This document shows, piece by piece, positions 1-11,779 of a stretch of DNA of 64,000 nt (the stretch's first letter is position 1; every line of letters starts with the position of its first letter). The DNA comes from Endomychus coccineus (Eukaryota; Arthropoda; Insecta; Coleoptera; Endomychidae). The notes under the pieces were generated by a model. The model did no database searches. It saw nothing but the letters and a program-made list of their open reading frames with translations, and was not told the DNA's origin. The stretch lies in contig OY294068.1 in assembly GCA_958510875.1 (NCBI GenBank), forward strand, positions 158,942,388-159,006,387. The letters are read 5' to 3'. The translations under genes and the position numbers were made by a program.

Positions 1-1735
1 CGGTATATGTACGTTCTTCATCCAATTTCTTTATAAACTTCAGGCAGACTCAAACTCAAAATTCATTTACATTGCTGTAGTTTTCTGTCGTTTTTCGTTT
101 TTAATGTTGAGTAATTTGTAATTACTGACTTCACCATAAAATATTTTCTGATGTTCAAAATGGTTGTTCTATAATAAATTAATGATTATTTAAAAGTGGT
201 AAGAACAAAGTAATTGTTATTCCATTCAATTATATTCTCTTGAGGTATCGCAACGAATAAAGTGTGGCTGGTAAGTCTATAATCTTTAGTGGTTGAGGGT
301 GTCAAAATGAACGAGTGCTAAATGAATACAGTAATAGAGAAGTTAGTTCGGAGAACTCATATCATATTAGACGAACTGTGGATATATTTTTCGGTCAAGA
401 TGATTTATGATATCAACGTTCCTCGTGATAATTGTGAGGCTGTCTTGGCAATCCGACTATGGTCAGCCAACCTCATACATTCATGTAATCCCGCCGCTGC
501 GACCACGTCATGAATCGAAAGTGCTACCCTTTACACCACTATCATTTCATTATATTGCTACAGGCTATTTAATATTCACTACCACTCTACACTTGGACAC
601 TAACTAACTTCACTTCTAGTCACAATTGAAATTTGTCGGTGCTCTATACGTTATATGATAAACCACTAATTCACATTCAAATTCTATTGCATTTGTTCGT
701 AATGAGGGTTAGAAATTGCATACGAATGACTGCACTTTGAATTATTTAATTAATAGTGACAGACCTTCATTATATCTTCTACTATTCATGATGGTGAACT
801 GGTTTTGAACATAGGGTTCATTTGCAATGCCATGAAATAACAATATGTTTGATATTTGATTTCATTAAAATCATATTATGTATATGTCGATATCAAATTT
901 TTGAAGTGAAAACTTCTTTAGGCGCGTTGAGCTATTACAGATAGGGGGTAAGACCATGAGTCCGTCACGTGTCGTCAAGCTGTAGCTATTATGTATACTG
1001 CCGCCTGCGCAACTACTTTGGTCAAGCGTCAGGCAGTCTCTCTATACGCTTACACACCTGTGCATATCTGAGTCGAATACTCGACGTTATACATTTACTC
1101 AATCCTCGGTCCTCGTGCAGACGAAAGTTACATTTTTATCGAATTTATCAATTGTACATTGTGTACTTAGTATTGTATCTACGTTCAAGGTTTTAAATAT
1201 TGTGAATATAATTTTTGTCATAAGAATATAACATCAGTGATGTGTATAAGTGAGAACTTTTCCATGTGTACCACACATTGATGACGTTGTGTTATATCTA
1301 GTTTATTATTTACATTGTTCGAATGTTGAATCACAGCATCAAATATAATAGTGAGTCTCGCTTTGATGTTTTTTAAATACTACTAATACATCTACGGATG
1401 GTGGTAAAAAAAACATCTTCAATTCGGACCAATGCTGTTTAACATTACTTCCATTTACATCGATGTATAAATATCAATATGAATAATATGTTTTGAAAAT
1501 AAAATAATGTGTATTTATTATAATGACTATTGGGTTATATTCATACTCTTTACAGGGATTGTACCGCCCATTGAACGTTCTTTATTATTAAATATAAAAA
1601 TGTACATAATTGTTGATTGAAATGCTGACAGTTGTAAAAACTAAAGAAAAACAAATTATACTAATTTTCATTTAAAAATAATAAAATTGTAATTTCGGAT
1701 GCTACAATGAATACAACAACTTCATATTAAACTGT
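1..1735. other. Gene-free AT-rich stretch
   Basis: I see no coding region, RNA gene or repeat structure that I can support here. Open frames are short and unlike any family I know. Confidence 0.6.
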
Positions 1736-1737
1736 AG

Positions 1738-2000
1738 ACAATAGTATCTGTGGCATCGAATGTCTTCGTTGGTTGTCATAATGCTGAGCAACAAAATTTC
1801 GTCAGGCAGAAGTTGCATAAAATGAGAACCGTTGATACGGGTGGATTACCATACGAGTTAATTTTAGTTCTTAACCGACCATACATGATAACTAATAACA
1901 TAAATGTTGGTGATGGATTGTTCAATGTCACTGTCGTAAAATTGTGTCATGTAGAAAGAGATGATACTGGTGAAATCATACGATATGAATGAAATTCCCA
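1738..2000 (+). pseudogene. Helitron/Pif1-like helicase fragment
   Basis: About 80 residues read like the C-terminal part of the Pif1-type helicases carried by insect Helitrons. They include AEQQNFVRQKLHKM, then DTGGLPYELILVLNRPYM, then a stretch equivalent to the usual NIDVADGLANGAVGKL block (here NINVGDGLFNVTVVKL) and a GEIIR end. In this family the domain unwinds DNA during rolling-circle transposition. Nothing recognisable of the Walker motifs or the Rep nuclease lies upstream, and the frame closes at a stop after about 80 residues. Helitron ends (5' TC, 3' hairpin-CTRR) were not found. A host Pif1 gene is a less likely source because no further exon is visible. The assignment rests on residue pattern only. 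Confidence 0.5.
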
Positions 2001-2720
2001 AAATAAATTGGTTACTTCATAATGTCAGTTTTCACTTCTGTCAACAGTGCTCGGTGACTGCCCGTGTTGTTTTTTTCATCATAAAACCTGCCATTATGAG
2101 TAATTATGTGCATGATTTTGTCGGAACTTTAGGAACAATACGAAATATATATGAAGAGGTAATTGTCATACATTGTGAGTAAAATCAATAACTGATTAAT
2201 ATTTGTATTGAAATTGTTCGGTATTAGAGAAACACAAAACCACAATTGCATCAATTATACTCAATAACGGTCCACTTGGCTGTTCTCCATTTATAATTAT
2301 GGGGGTTTCCCGAGAATTTAGGGTATTCGTAATTTCCATCGTACTGAGCACGTTTATAAAAATATCACCATTCACATATCCAACTGATTTTCAGAGTGTT
2401 GTAGCTTACAATATTCAAATTCGTTCAAATAGAAAATAAAATGTTAATTATTGTTAAAGGCCGTCAAAGCAAGAGTGGCCATACTTTTTCACGGAAATAA
2501 TGAAATTTCATTAATCATCTGTCCTACGATTAATAGTAAAGTTGATGTATAATATGAAATTGGGGTATTGAGAGAAATGGGGCAGCAGACTCTCTGGCCA
2601 GGAAAGGTCCTGTTTGTAGCTTCAAAATGTATGGGGCCAGAACCAGTGCTGGGCATATATGAACGCGTAAGCTAAAATAGCTATATCTTCCTGGCAAACC
2701 TCATCAGGTTAAGGTCACTT
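2001..2720. other. No recognisable gene
   Basis: Non-coding, AT-rich. I could not recover further helicase sequence in any frame. Confidence 0.5.
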
Positions 2721-2724
2721 TAAA

Positions 2725-2800
2725 GTAGGAGTTCCCAACCAGGGGGGCGTAGAGATATATCAAGGAGGGCGGAATAGGTTCGCATTTTCGAGAGCAAAAT
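2725..2800. repeat. hAT-type terminal sequence, solo
   Basis: The run GAGTTCCCAACCAGGGGGGC followed by a G-rich stretch resembles the subterminal sequence of animal hAT elements of the ZBED/SCAND3 type, which begin CAG(G/T)GGTTCCCAACC. No matching opposite end or target duplication was found, so this is at most a solo or truncated terminus. Confidence 0.35.
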
Positions 2801-3645
2801 TGGAAAAAACATCACAATATCACATTCATTAATTCAGTCGATCACTGTTTCGAAACGCGACGTCGTCAGTCACTGTTTGAACGTGCTTCGTCAAGTTGCC
2901 TTCGAAGGCATTTGAGGCAGCAAGATCCGACTCTGATTTTGAATCCTAAAGAAATTTTTTCTCCCAAAGCAGAATCGATGATATTGCAGTAGACATAAAG
3001 TCACATATAATTAACAAAGTAATATTATCGACATTTTTTGCCATTAGTTGCAATAAATCCACCGATATCGTTAATGGTGCACAGTTAATAGTTTATGTTC
3101 GCTACGTCCGAGGAGATCACATTGAAGAAGAGATTTTGTACTCCCAATCTTTGACCATTCTTTCAAAAATCTGAAGATATATGTAATTCAATATGGCGCA
3201 TTCCAAGTCATATTCGCACTTCGTCTCAGGTGAGGTCTTTGGATTGCACTGAAATTTCGCAGGTGGTTTTTGCCTCAGGAAATATTAGGTTTCCCAGAAT
3301 TCCAAGCCATATACTTCAATAATACGCCGGCTGGAATATTTTTATTTTTTTCTGAATTTTATTGATCGAAAATGAAAAAACGGCATTTCTTCTGTAGAAA
3401 CGCATTACTGAGGTGAAAAATATTCCAAACCATTGATTTGATGGGAAAATTTCCAAGGAATCTAACATCGCCTTCAGAATAGGTCTATAGAAAAAATTAA
3501 AATGATTTTTTTCTTCAAAAATTCATATCTATGGTGTTGCTACTCCGATCGGGCTGAAATTTTGTGTGCAGGCAGCTAAAAGTAAAAACTTCAAAGTAGT
3601 GTATGAATGGTCATGCATAAATTATGAAACAATGCCGCTAGAATC
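2801..3645. other. No recognisable gene
   Basis: Non-coding. The text around 3180-3560 has the A/T-run and GAAA-rich style of the foldback elements further along, but I found no paired arm. Confidence 0.4.
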
Positions 3646-3649
3646 AATT

Positions 3650-4000
3650 ATCTGTACGCGAGCAGGTTTCTTCCAATATTCAAATTTATTTCAAAGCGCA
3701 GTGTACATTTCATTTCTTGAGAAAAATTTAATTCCTTCTTTAAAAAAATAATAATTTTTATTATTATAACTCATTTTATTCAATTACTATTATATTATAA
3801 TAATTTTTAATATATCATTTCACTTAATTATTATATTTTTTTAGAAACAATATTTTTCTTTAAAAAATAATAAATTTTAGTATTAAAACTTATTTTGTTC
3901 GATTATTATTTTTTTTAAAGAAGAAATTAAATCTTATCAAGAAATGTACACTGCGCTTTGGAACAAATTCGAATATTGGAAAAACAAGCTCGCGGCACGC
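3650..4000. repeat. AT-rich inverted repeat (hairpin)
   Basis: An arm at about 3650-3760 is matched in reverse complement by about 3903-4000. The shared core is AAAGCGCAGTGTACATTTC, flanked by CCAATATTC on one side and a TTCTTTAAAAAAATAATA run on the other. The loop of about 140 bases is nearly pure A/T and carries its own partial direct repeat. No clear target duplication was seen. It may be a decayed foldback MITE. Confidence 0.65.
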
Positions 4001-4495
4001 TTTAAAGCGCCCCTGCTTGCTGTACTATTTATTTCTTCGCAAAAACCGACAGATGGCGAAACTTGGCTCAGCACCCCGGATATTCTCAGGTAACGACAGT
4101 GTAAAATTAGACATGATTTCTCTTCTTTGTGAGAAAGTAAATTTGATTGGATGTCGCGGTTAAGCCAGTGAGTGCGCTAAATTCAAAACCTTTTCGTGAT
4201 AAATAATATTATTGCTTTCTTCCAGTTCGTGATGAATACAAAACGAGATTATGAAGTGAAAATCAAATGATAAGTAGAGCACGCGTATTGCTCTTGAATC
4301 GTTCTGATCCAGTGAATAAAAGTTCTATATTTAAAAAATTGATTGCAATTTTCCACTTCTGTAATTCCATTTATTTGTAAGCTATACTAGATACCTATAC
4401 TATAATTGGATTAATTTGGTCGTAGGAAAAATAAAAAGCATCGATCATTTCGTTCAGCTATAACTTTTGTTCGAAATTTGCTTTTCATGCTAATA
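4001..4495. other. No recognisable gene
   Basis: Non-coding flank of the mariner element that follows. Confidence 0.5.
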
Positions 4496-4497
4496 TA

Positions 4498-5098
4498 CAG
4501 GGTGTCCTCAAACTGCGTGGCTAAAATAAAACCGGAGATTCTTTGATTCGAAAAAAATTTGATGAGTCTTTTTACTTTTGCCTCAAGTGTCTTGTTTAGC
4601 CGGTAGAGGGCTTCAAAGTTGCAAAAATAATTTTGTTTTTTCGGTATAACTTGAGAACGTGATGGAGGACTTTTACAATATTTGGCAGGTGAGTTACTGT
4701 CAATAATAGCCGTTTTTGAGAGTGGAGCATAGAGCCTTAGAGACCATAGAAATGGCTCAAACTTGAGGATGTAACGGGAAAAGTGTCCAGAACGTTTTTG
4801 TGGTCGATGTAATTCTCTCTAAATTTTTTGAGCAGATAGCTTATCTAATTTGAAAACTTTTCTTACTCTTAGAAAATTTTGATAATATCAACGGATTAGC
4901 TTGAAAAAAATAATTTTCGAGTCTCTGCAATTTTGGCTTACTAATTTTACTTGATTAAAATACCTTAGTTGCCTTTGCTTTTCTAATGTCATTTTGGCAT
5001 TTGGAAAATTTATTCTCAAAACTGTCAGATTTTACTTTCCGTAAAAATATTATAAAATTATGGCTCAAAATTTCACTAACACTGAAATGGTTAATATC
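4498..5098 (+). repeat. Left long TIR of mariner-type element
   Basis: Matches 6218-6824 in reverse complement. Its inner end carries a plus-strand ATG at 5060 followed by codons for MAQNFTNTEMV, the same start as the transposase on the opposite arm, but here it leads nowhere. Confidence 0.9.
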
Positions 5099-5206
5099 TC
5101 GGTAAAACACGAATAATAAAAACAATAGAAATGGGGAAACGATGTGATTTTTTTAGGAAAAACAAATGCTAAATTAAAAGAAACAACAAAACTTTTTGGG
5201 AAATCG

Positions 5207-6256
5207 CTAAGGCATCAATTGTTCGAAATGTTGCCCATTTTCCTGAATACACAAATTAATTCGTTTCAAGAAATTGGATTGAACTCTGGCTAGTAATTCA
5301 GGATCATTCTTCAATAAATCCGCTTCATGATTAATTCGTTGCAACAATTCCTCTCGTGTGTTTACTGGAGCTGCATAAACCTTCGACTTCAAAGCGCCCC
5401 ATAGAAAGAAGTTGCAGGGCGTCAAATCAGGGGAGCGGGCCGGCCAGTTCACTGGTGCATCGTGTCCTCTACCTATCCAGCGATCTGGATATTCCGCATT
5501 CAAATGTCGCCTCACAGCTAATGTGAAATGAGGAAGTGCACCATCATGGATAAACCAGGCCACGACGAATGTGTAAGGGCAAGTCTTCCAACAGTTCAAG
5601 TAGCCTTTGTTCCGAAAAGTTCAAGTAGTTCTCCCCGTTCAATCGATCGGGTATAACGGTAGGGCCAATGATAAAGTTATCCACAATTCCAACCCAAACA
5701 TTGATTTTAGTTTGATTCTGAAAATATGTAACTTCCGTTTCATGAGCATTTTCATCAGCATAGAAATGTTCATTATGGAGGTTAAAAAGACCACATCTCG
5801 TGAAAGTATCTTCGACCGTGAACAGAATTCTTCTATAAAAATTGGGGTTTGCGTTTTGTCTTTGGACAATAAGCCGACAGAAATCTAGCCGATGACCTGG
5901 ATCCATGGGCAATAAGTCTTGAACTGTTTTAATATGATAGGGATACAACAGTTCTTCTTTCAGTACATTATGAACTAATGATTTTGAGGCTCCAATACGA
6001 AGTCCCAAACGTAGTGTGCTTAACCCAGGTTCAGTTTCAACCGCTTCCAGTATCGCTTCTTCGAGCTCTAACGTCCTTCTTGTCCGTCTGGGTCCAGTTT
6101 CTCTGCGATTTGCTTCAAATTTGCCAGTTTCGCGAAGGTTTGCCGATTTGGAATTCTGCGATGCGGATATCTTTCCCTTCTCCGGCCATTGCAACGACAA
6201 AGTCCATAAATCAATAACATATCAACCATTTCAGTGTTAGTGAAATTTTGAGCCAT
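5207..6256 (-). pseudogene. mariner/IS630-type transposase, inactivated
   Basis: DDE transposase remains in at least three frames. The true start is the ATG at 6256 (MAQNFTNTEMVDMLLIYG), followed by a frameshift into a 218-codon frame that begins at 6200 and ends at 5544. That frame covers the helix-turn-helix region and the first half of the catalytic core. A second frameshift near 5550-5600 leads into the frame 5599-5207 with the second half. The first catalytic aspartate, normally in F-T-D-E, reads FTVEDTF (Val at residue 129 of the 218-codon frame). The second is kept in FIHDGALPHF. The third, normally in SPDLTP-x-D-FFLWG, reads SPDLTPCNFFLWG, so Asp has become Asn. Spacing from second to third position is 43 residues, longer than DD34D mariners. 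Any one of these changes would stop cleavage activity. Confidence 0.9.
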
Positions 6257-6824
6257 AATTTTATGAAATTTTTAAGGAAAGCAAAGTAAAAACTGACAGT
6301 TTTGAGAATAAATTCTTCAAATGCCAAAATGACATTAGAAAAGCAAAGGCAACTAACGTATTTTAATCAAGTAAAATTAGTAAGCCAAAATTGCAGAGAC
6401 TCGAAAATTAATTTTTTCAAGCCAATCCGTTGATTTTATCAAAATTTTCTAAGAGTAAGAAAAGTTTCCAAATTAGATGAGCTATCTACATAAAAAATAT
6501 CGAGTGAATTACATTGACCACAAAAAAAGTTCTGGACACTTTTCCCGTTTAATCCTCAAGTTTGAGCCATTTCTATGGTCTCTAAGGATCTGTGCTCCAC
6601 TCTCAAAAATGGCCATTATTGACAGTAACTCACTTGCTAAATATTGTAAAAGTTCTTCATCACGTTCTCAAGTTATACCGAAAAAACAAAATTATTCTTG
6701 CAATTTTGAAGCCCTCTACCGGGTAAACAAGACACTTGAGGCAAAAGTAAAAAGGCTCATCAACTTTTTTTCGAATCAAAGAATCTTCGGTTTTATTTTG
6801 GCCACGTAGTTCGAGGACACCCTG
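6218..6824 (-). repeat. Right long TIR of mariner-type element
   Basis: Reverse complement of 4498-5098. It contains the transposase start codon (6256) and would hold its promoter. Confidence 0.9.
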
Positions 6825-7008
6825 TATTTATAATTTGTTCATTATATTAGGCTAACATTTTATAAGTCAATAGGGAAAATCTGTTTATACCTTAATTGAT
6901 GCTCTCTGTTCGAGCTGTTATTGACAATAGCTACTCCTTGACAGACATATGGAGTCTTCCTACTAACAGTACGAAGGGGCTGACATTCACCAAACTTTCT
7001 GAGGGACA

Positions 7009-7165
7009 ATTAGTAATTGATTGATATTTGTATGGAAAACGCACGGGATTAATAGGATGTTCCAAGAGAAGCGAAACACACTGCCGGTAAAGCAATTATT
7101 CAAAACGATTCACGTGGTACAATATAGTATCGCATCATATATCGGAACCCCTGGGGAATCAGGGA
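7009..7165 (+). repeat. Dispersed repeat A, copy 1
   Basis: Shares a run of similar sequence with 21225-21420. Landmarks in common are GTAATTGATTG near the left side, GAGAAGCGAAACACAC, AAACAATTATTCA and GTATCGCATCATATATCG. Family unknown, no coding content recognised. Confidence 0.65.
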
Positions 7166-8125
7166 CATATAATGAATTCCTTCTTGGCGTTGACAAATCA
7201 CTACAGTGGGACAAATACTGTTACGGCACACCCGAAGTTCTCGACTGCGATAACTACCAATTGCAATACAAAACCATGTCATCGTGTGTTCCTATGTTTG
7301 ATTGATTGTCGTTATGCGTGATGTATTTGTACACGACTACATAATACACCTTGCCTTATGCTACCCACTTGTTTAATCGATAACTAGATATAACTTCAAT
7401 TGCTTCAGGATAATATCTTTGGGAACTATTCGAACTACCTCCGAACACTAATATTTATCCCGATAAGCATACTTAATACACAATCTCTTATAACAAGTGT
7501 ACCTTATTTTAATAACAGTAGGATTACATTTGGTGTGCATGATTTATGAAAACCATTATTATTATCTTGATCTTGAACCCATGTACATTCACGTATGACC
7601 ATTGGTATACTTTCAAATGTGTTAACAGGAATAATGATATCGATCACAAAGGTCTCTGAGTGCGCAAGCAATTCGATCATAGCAAATTCCTCTACAAAGA
7701 AATTTAGTCAACAATTATTACTGAGTTATCTCTACTCAATCTTTCTTGATTATTGACCATAATTTAAAATACTTTTTGTCATTGAAAAATCATTCAGACC
7801 TAATACAAAACATACATAATTTCTACAAACGAAATACTGGAACTCATATACCTAACAGTAAGAAATGAAAAATCAGAATCCCTCGCAACCTAACTGAGAA
7901 CTTTTCCAGTCATAATACCCACCATAAAATATTTCTAGAATACGAGAACAAAAAGGAGGAACAGATCATTGATACAGGCGATAATGATGATCTGCCTATA
8001 AACGCAATGGTTACCATTTTGGAATTCGAAGATGCCCTAATACAGTCCATGACCTGACAAAATATCCTTCATTAATTCAGTCAAAATTTCCCCAATAACG
8101 CAAGGAAATACTCACATACTGATTT
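7166..8125. other. No recognisable gene
   Basis: Non-coding. The last few hundred bases may be badly decayed upstream sequence of the LINE fragment that follows. Confidence 0.45.
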
Positions 8126-8129
8126 AGAG

Positions 8130-8850
8130 TGGGAAAATGGGAAGAAACACTTGTGATAATCATGAAGAAACCAAACAAGTCCCCCGAAAAAGTAAGTTCG
8201 CATCGTCCAATTACTTCAAGTTGCACTTGGTATGTGTAAATTGTTGGAGAAAGTGAAAAATTTGTGAAATGGATATAGGTATGCAGGTAACAATTCGGCA
8301 TTTATTGTAACATCTCATAGGACCCAGAATGAAGACTAATGACTCTATTTTAGATGAAAGAAACTCAAAAAATGGTACCCGCAAGGATCTATTTTAAGTG
8401 TGACACTGTTCGCCTTAGCCAATGATATAATAAATGATCTGGGATTATTCGTAGAATTCATATTGTTTGCAGATGATTTAGTTAACTTCCTTGAAGGCAA
8501 GCGTTTGGAATTATTTCACTAAGTACTGCAGTCGCAATCAACATCATAAATCGGCTCTCAATTGGCACCCAGAAAGATTAAATCTGTTCTCTTCTCATAA
8601 GAGTTCATTAATTCATAGCCATCAGAACCTACCTGAGGAAAACAGACTACTATGTGGTAGTGAAATTAAATATCTATGTCATTTTTGGTGAATCTTCGAA
8701 CTGGAAAAACTGGGAAAAAGCTTGTACCAATTTTATTACATATAATAGAATCTCTGCCCAATTATATTCAGGGTGCTGGTAATAAAACTATGATTTACCT
8801 GTATCAGAGTTTGTTTCGGTTGATTGACTATGATGTCATAGCCTACTGAA
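8130..8850 (+). pseudogene. LINE reverse transcriptase fragment (Jockey-like)
   Basis: Reverse transcriptase of a non-LTR retrotransposon, spread over several frames. In order I can read IMKKPNKSPEKVSSHRPI (the block before the fingers, usually followed by SYRPISL), then IPQGSILS-like residues, then FVEFILFADDLVN with both catalytic Asp of the FADD box present, then the block equivalent to GADRKTLLRIYRSLIRSKLDYG (here GAGNKTMIYLYQSLF) and IDYDVIAY. The endonuclease and 3' end are missing or unreadable. Stops and frameshifts are frequent, so the copy is old. It is cut off on the right by the hAT fragment in the opposite orientation. Confidence 0.75.
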
Positions 8851-8989
8851 CAGTTGAGAAGACTTGGTTAGAGAATAATGTAAGTGGAGAGTCTATATTG
8901 CCTTGGCGGGGACTACCCACCCGCACGATTGAGAAGAGAAGTAAGTGTTTAATTCTAGAAGGCTGAAATAAATTATCACAGCACGTTCT

Positions 8990-9900
8990 TTTTAACCTTT
9001 TCGGAATTATAGTAATCGAAATCCTCACATTTTCCTCCCTTCTATGATTGAGGTAATCGAACAACATGACAAAAAATTGATTTTCATTGTTCAAAATTTG
9101 AACCTTTGGAATAGTACGATAGGTGCGTCATCTTGGCGAATTCAAAATTCGAAAGCTAACATGAACCTATTCCAACTTAACAATCATGGAACTCTTTATC
9201 AGACCATGATTCAATCTGTCTTCAAATTTGCCATAGCGAGATCCTCGCAGAGTGAAGTGAATAATCGAATGTTCAAAGCACTGCTCTTGATGTAGTTTAC
9301 GAACTTTATAGCTGAGTCTAAAGTCGGCGTAATTCCTATGGCAATGTTTTGGAAGCCAAAGCTTGTCGATGAAAAACACAATGGATACTGACTATCACAG
9401 GATTATTTTCCTTGAATTTTTGAGCTAAGGCCGATCGTGCACCTATCATTGAAGAGTAGCCATCTGTGCAATATCCAATTAGTTTATTCCAATCCAAATC
9501 ATTTTTTTCAATTGAATCAGATATTGAATTGGATATCTTCAAATTTTTAGAAGAATTGTCAAATATTGGTAGTACAAACTCTTCTAAAATGAGAAATCGA
9601 CCTCATTCTTTGCATTGATTCTTCTCCCAAAATTATCTGTGTGGCTTCAAGAACACATGGTTTGATCAATTCCTCAACGATAGTATGAGGTTTCTTTTGC
9701 TTAGCCTTTTTGATGGCTATTTCAAATGAAGCTTTTGGAATGATACATCTTCGTGATAACTTCAGGACTTATCCAATCTCTTTCGACTTTGGATGTTGAT
9801 GGCTCAAATGCGACTTGTCGAAACTTGTTTAAACAGCCACTGACAATGTCGTGTTTTGAAACAGTGACCGACTGAATCAATGAATGTGATATTATGATGT
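8990..9900 (-). pseudogene. hAT transposase fragment (ZBED5/SCAND3-like)
   Basis: Minus-strand pieces of a hAT-superfamily transposase. From high to low coordinates: a short N-terminal part ending near EPSTSK and WISPEVITKM, then ASFEIAIKKAKQKKPHTI with VEELIKPCVLEATQIILGEE, then after an apparent internal deletion DLDWNKLIGYCTDGYSSMIG, then VSIHCVFHRQALASKTLP, then SSALNIRLFTSLCEDL. These match the order of the ZBED5/SCAND3-like transposases, whose CTDG and H-x-HR-x-ALASK blocks are characteristic. At least three frames are used. The C-terminal dimerisation domain is not recognisable. The element ends were not located. Confidence 0.8.
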
Positions 9901-10019
9901 TCAAATTTACGCGTTTAATAAATTTTTCTTTCGAAAATGCAAACGTATAACGTCCCCTCGACATCTTCCCACGTCTCACTAGGGAGGCGAATCTCCCTGG
10001 TTGTGAACTCCTCGTCTAG

Positions 10020-10170
10020 ATGGATGCAGAAGGGCTGAAAATGACTATTACCGCGAAAATCCGGATAAACCTTTACTTCCTTTATACTATGTAGCGTGAG
10101 AGAAACAAAAAAATGTTTCATACTGGGCTCTTGACCTACTAAGAGTTGTTTGTGTTCGTGCAATCGCGAG
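10020..10170. repeat. Dispersed repeat B, copy 1
   Basis: Resembles 20920-21035. Both carry CGCGAAAATCCGGAT followed about 30-60 bases later by TTTATACTA(T/C)GTA and an A/G-rich tail. Family unknown. Confidence 0.45.
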
Positions 10171-11770
10171 TTAACTAATAGTTCAAGGAATCAAAAGCTC
10201 ATAGTCCAAATAGTCACCTAACTCTAAACTCCGGTATGGTGGCAATACTGATTCTAGTGAATATATGAAGGTTAAGTTTGAATTATCAGGTTCTGTCTGA
10301 AATCATGAAATTGCCGCGATTTATAACCTTACAACGTTCGTGAACGAAAATTGTAACCTATCTTTAGTCAGAGTGAATTAATAATTTATTTACAATTCTT
10401 ATTCCTAATACAATATCTTGAAATATGATGTAAATATATGGATGGGTATTATATCGAGCTGAAGGTGGTGTTTAAATATTAGGTACTATTCTTTCGGTAG
10501 ATTTATATGAGGTGTTGAATAGAAAATAGTTTATGGACATATACTCGTAGAAGATATGGATTTGGGTGGAGATAGTACTGTAAAACGATCTTTATATTCT
10601 TTTACGGACGAGGATTCTACATTGATGTCATTGGTAAAGTGAGAAAGAGAGTTTGTATAATGTAAAAACATGATGTGAACACGAATAAAGAGGGACGGTT
10701 GTGAAAAGTAGATACGACAATCAGAAGAAGAGAACAAAAAGAAAGTTTGCAGATGGAAGATGTTATGCTTTTGAAATTGGAGAAAGTCCCCCAAAACCCA
10801 TTAATTTCACCACTTCGGATAATGACATAAAAGAATTAATAGTCTGCCAAATGACTGGGCTCGGTGCACAATTTGATTGTGACGGAATTTATAATATATG
10901 ATGATTATATAAGTTCCATAATTTTTATATAATCAGGAGATGTAACAATACTTGAATGTTGAAGATAAAACGAAAGATTCCCCAGGAAATCCTTGCAAAA
11001 GTGTTGTAAGAGCAGAATTAAATTTGCGCAATTTAATATCTTATGAATAAATCCCAGCTAGGTAATGGGGAAGAGGAAGTAGGCCCTAACGTGGAAAATC
11101 AAGCGAATACAAAAGATTGGTCGCAGTATACACCTGTTATGCTTCTGATCCCAGTTTCTGAACCTATCGAAGTGAAATTAATAGTAAGATACTTCAAATT
11201 TCCTTTTCAACTGATGAAATTGAAATGTGTTACAGTGAAGGCAATACGAAAAAGTAGTTAAAAAGAATTTGGGAAAATGGCTTGCAAAATACAGCAACAA
11301 CAATGTATTCTGGAGAACCATGATTTAAGAATTATGCATTAAGAACATGGAGGAATGTAATATTTGAAAAAGTAAATTTATAACTTTTAATAATAATTTG
11401 TTTTTCAATTCATTCGATTATTCAATGATGAACATGTGATTCAATCCCGAATAGTAATAGTGAGTTGAAAAGTCGCCAACGAGCATTATCTCAATCTCCA
11501 CAATGAAATTCAATATTTGATATTGATAACTGTTGTTAATACAAAAAACTCCAAGAAAGCACATTCATCAATTTCAATCTTTGAAAGTAGTCATTTAGGA
11601 GATCTAAGAGATGATCTTTCGGGAACGGTTTCGTCATATTCAACGTCTCCTTTCATTTGTAACGTTCACAACTCCGCTCTGCTCAAGTTTTTGAGCAAGA
11701 CGAATGACACAGGGCGACAGGCTGAGGCATTCGGTCGAGTAATTAATTTATGAACCAACACGGATCCCTG
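10171..11770. other. No recognisable gene
   Basis: Non-coding as far as I can tell. One 66-codon frame at 10701-10901 (plus strand) has a basic start and a GESPPKPINF segment, but I do not recognise it and see no supporting context. Confidence 0.4.
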
Positions 11771-11779
11771 ATAACACTT

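Larger units (their letters stand above)
4498..6824 (-). mobile_element. Tc1/mariner-superfamily transposon, long TIRs
   Basis: A complete 2.3-kb element bounded by TA on both sides (4496-4497 and 6825-6826), the target duplication of the Tc1/mariner superfamily. It starts CAGGGTGTCCTC and ends with the reverse complement GAGGACACCCTG. The TIRs are unusually long, about 600 bases each, and close to 90% alike by eye. The transposase lies between them on the minus strand and is disabled. The TIRs run into the first codons of the transposase. Confidence 0.92.

Noticed and set aside
2675..2705. CTGATGAGG on the minus strand as a hammerhead core
   Set aside because: No GAAA partner at a suitable distance.
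5607..5888. Plus-strand frame of 93 codons
   Set aside because: Antisense shadow of the mariner-type transposase.
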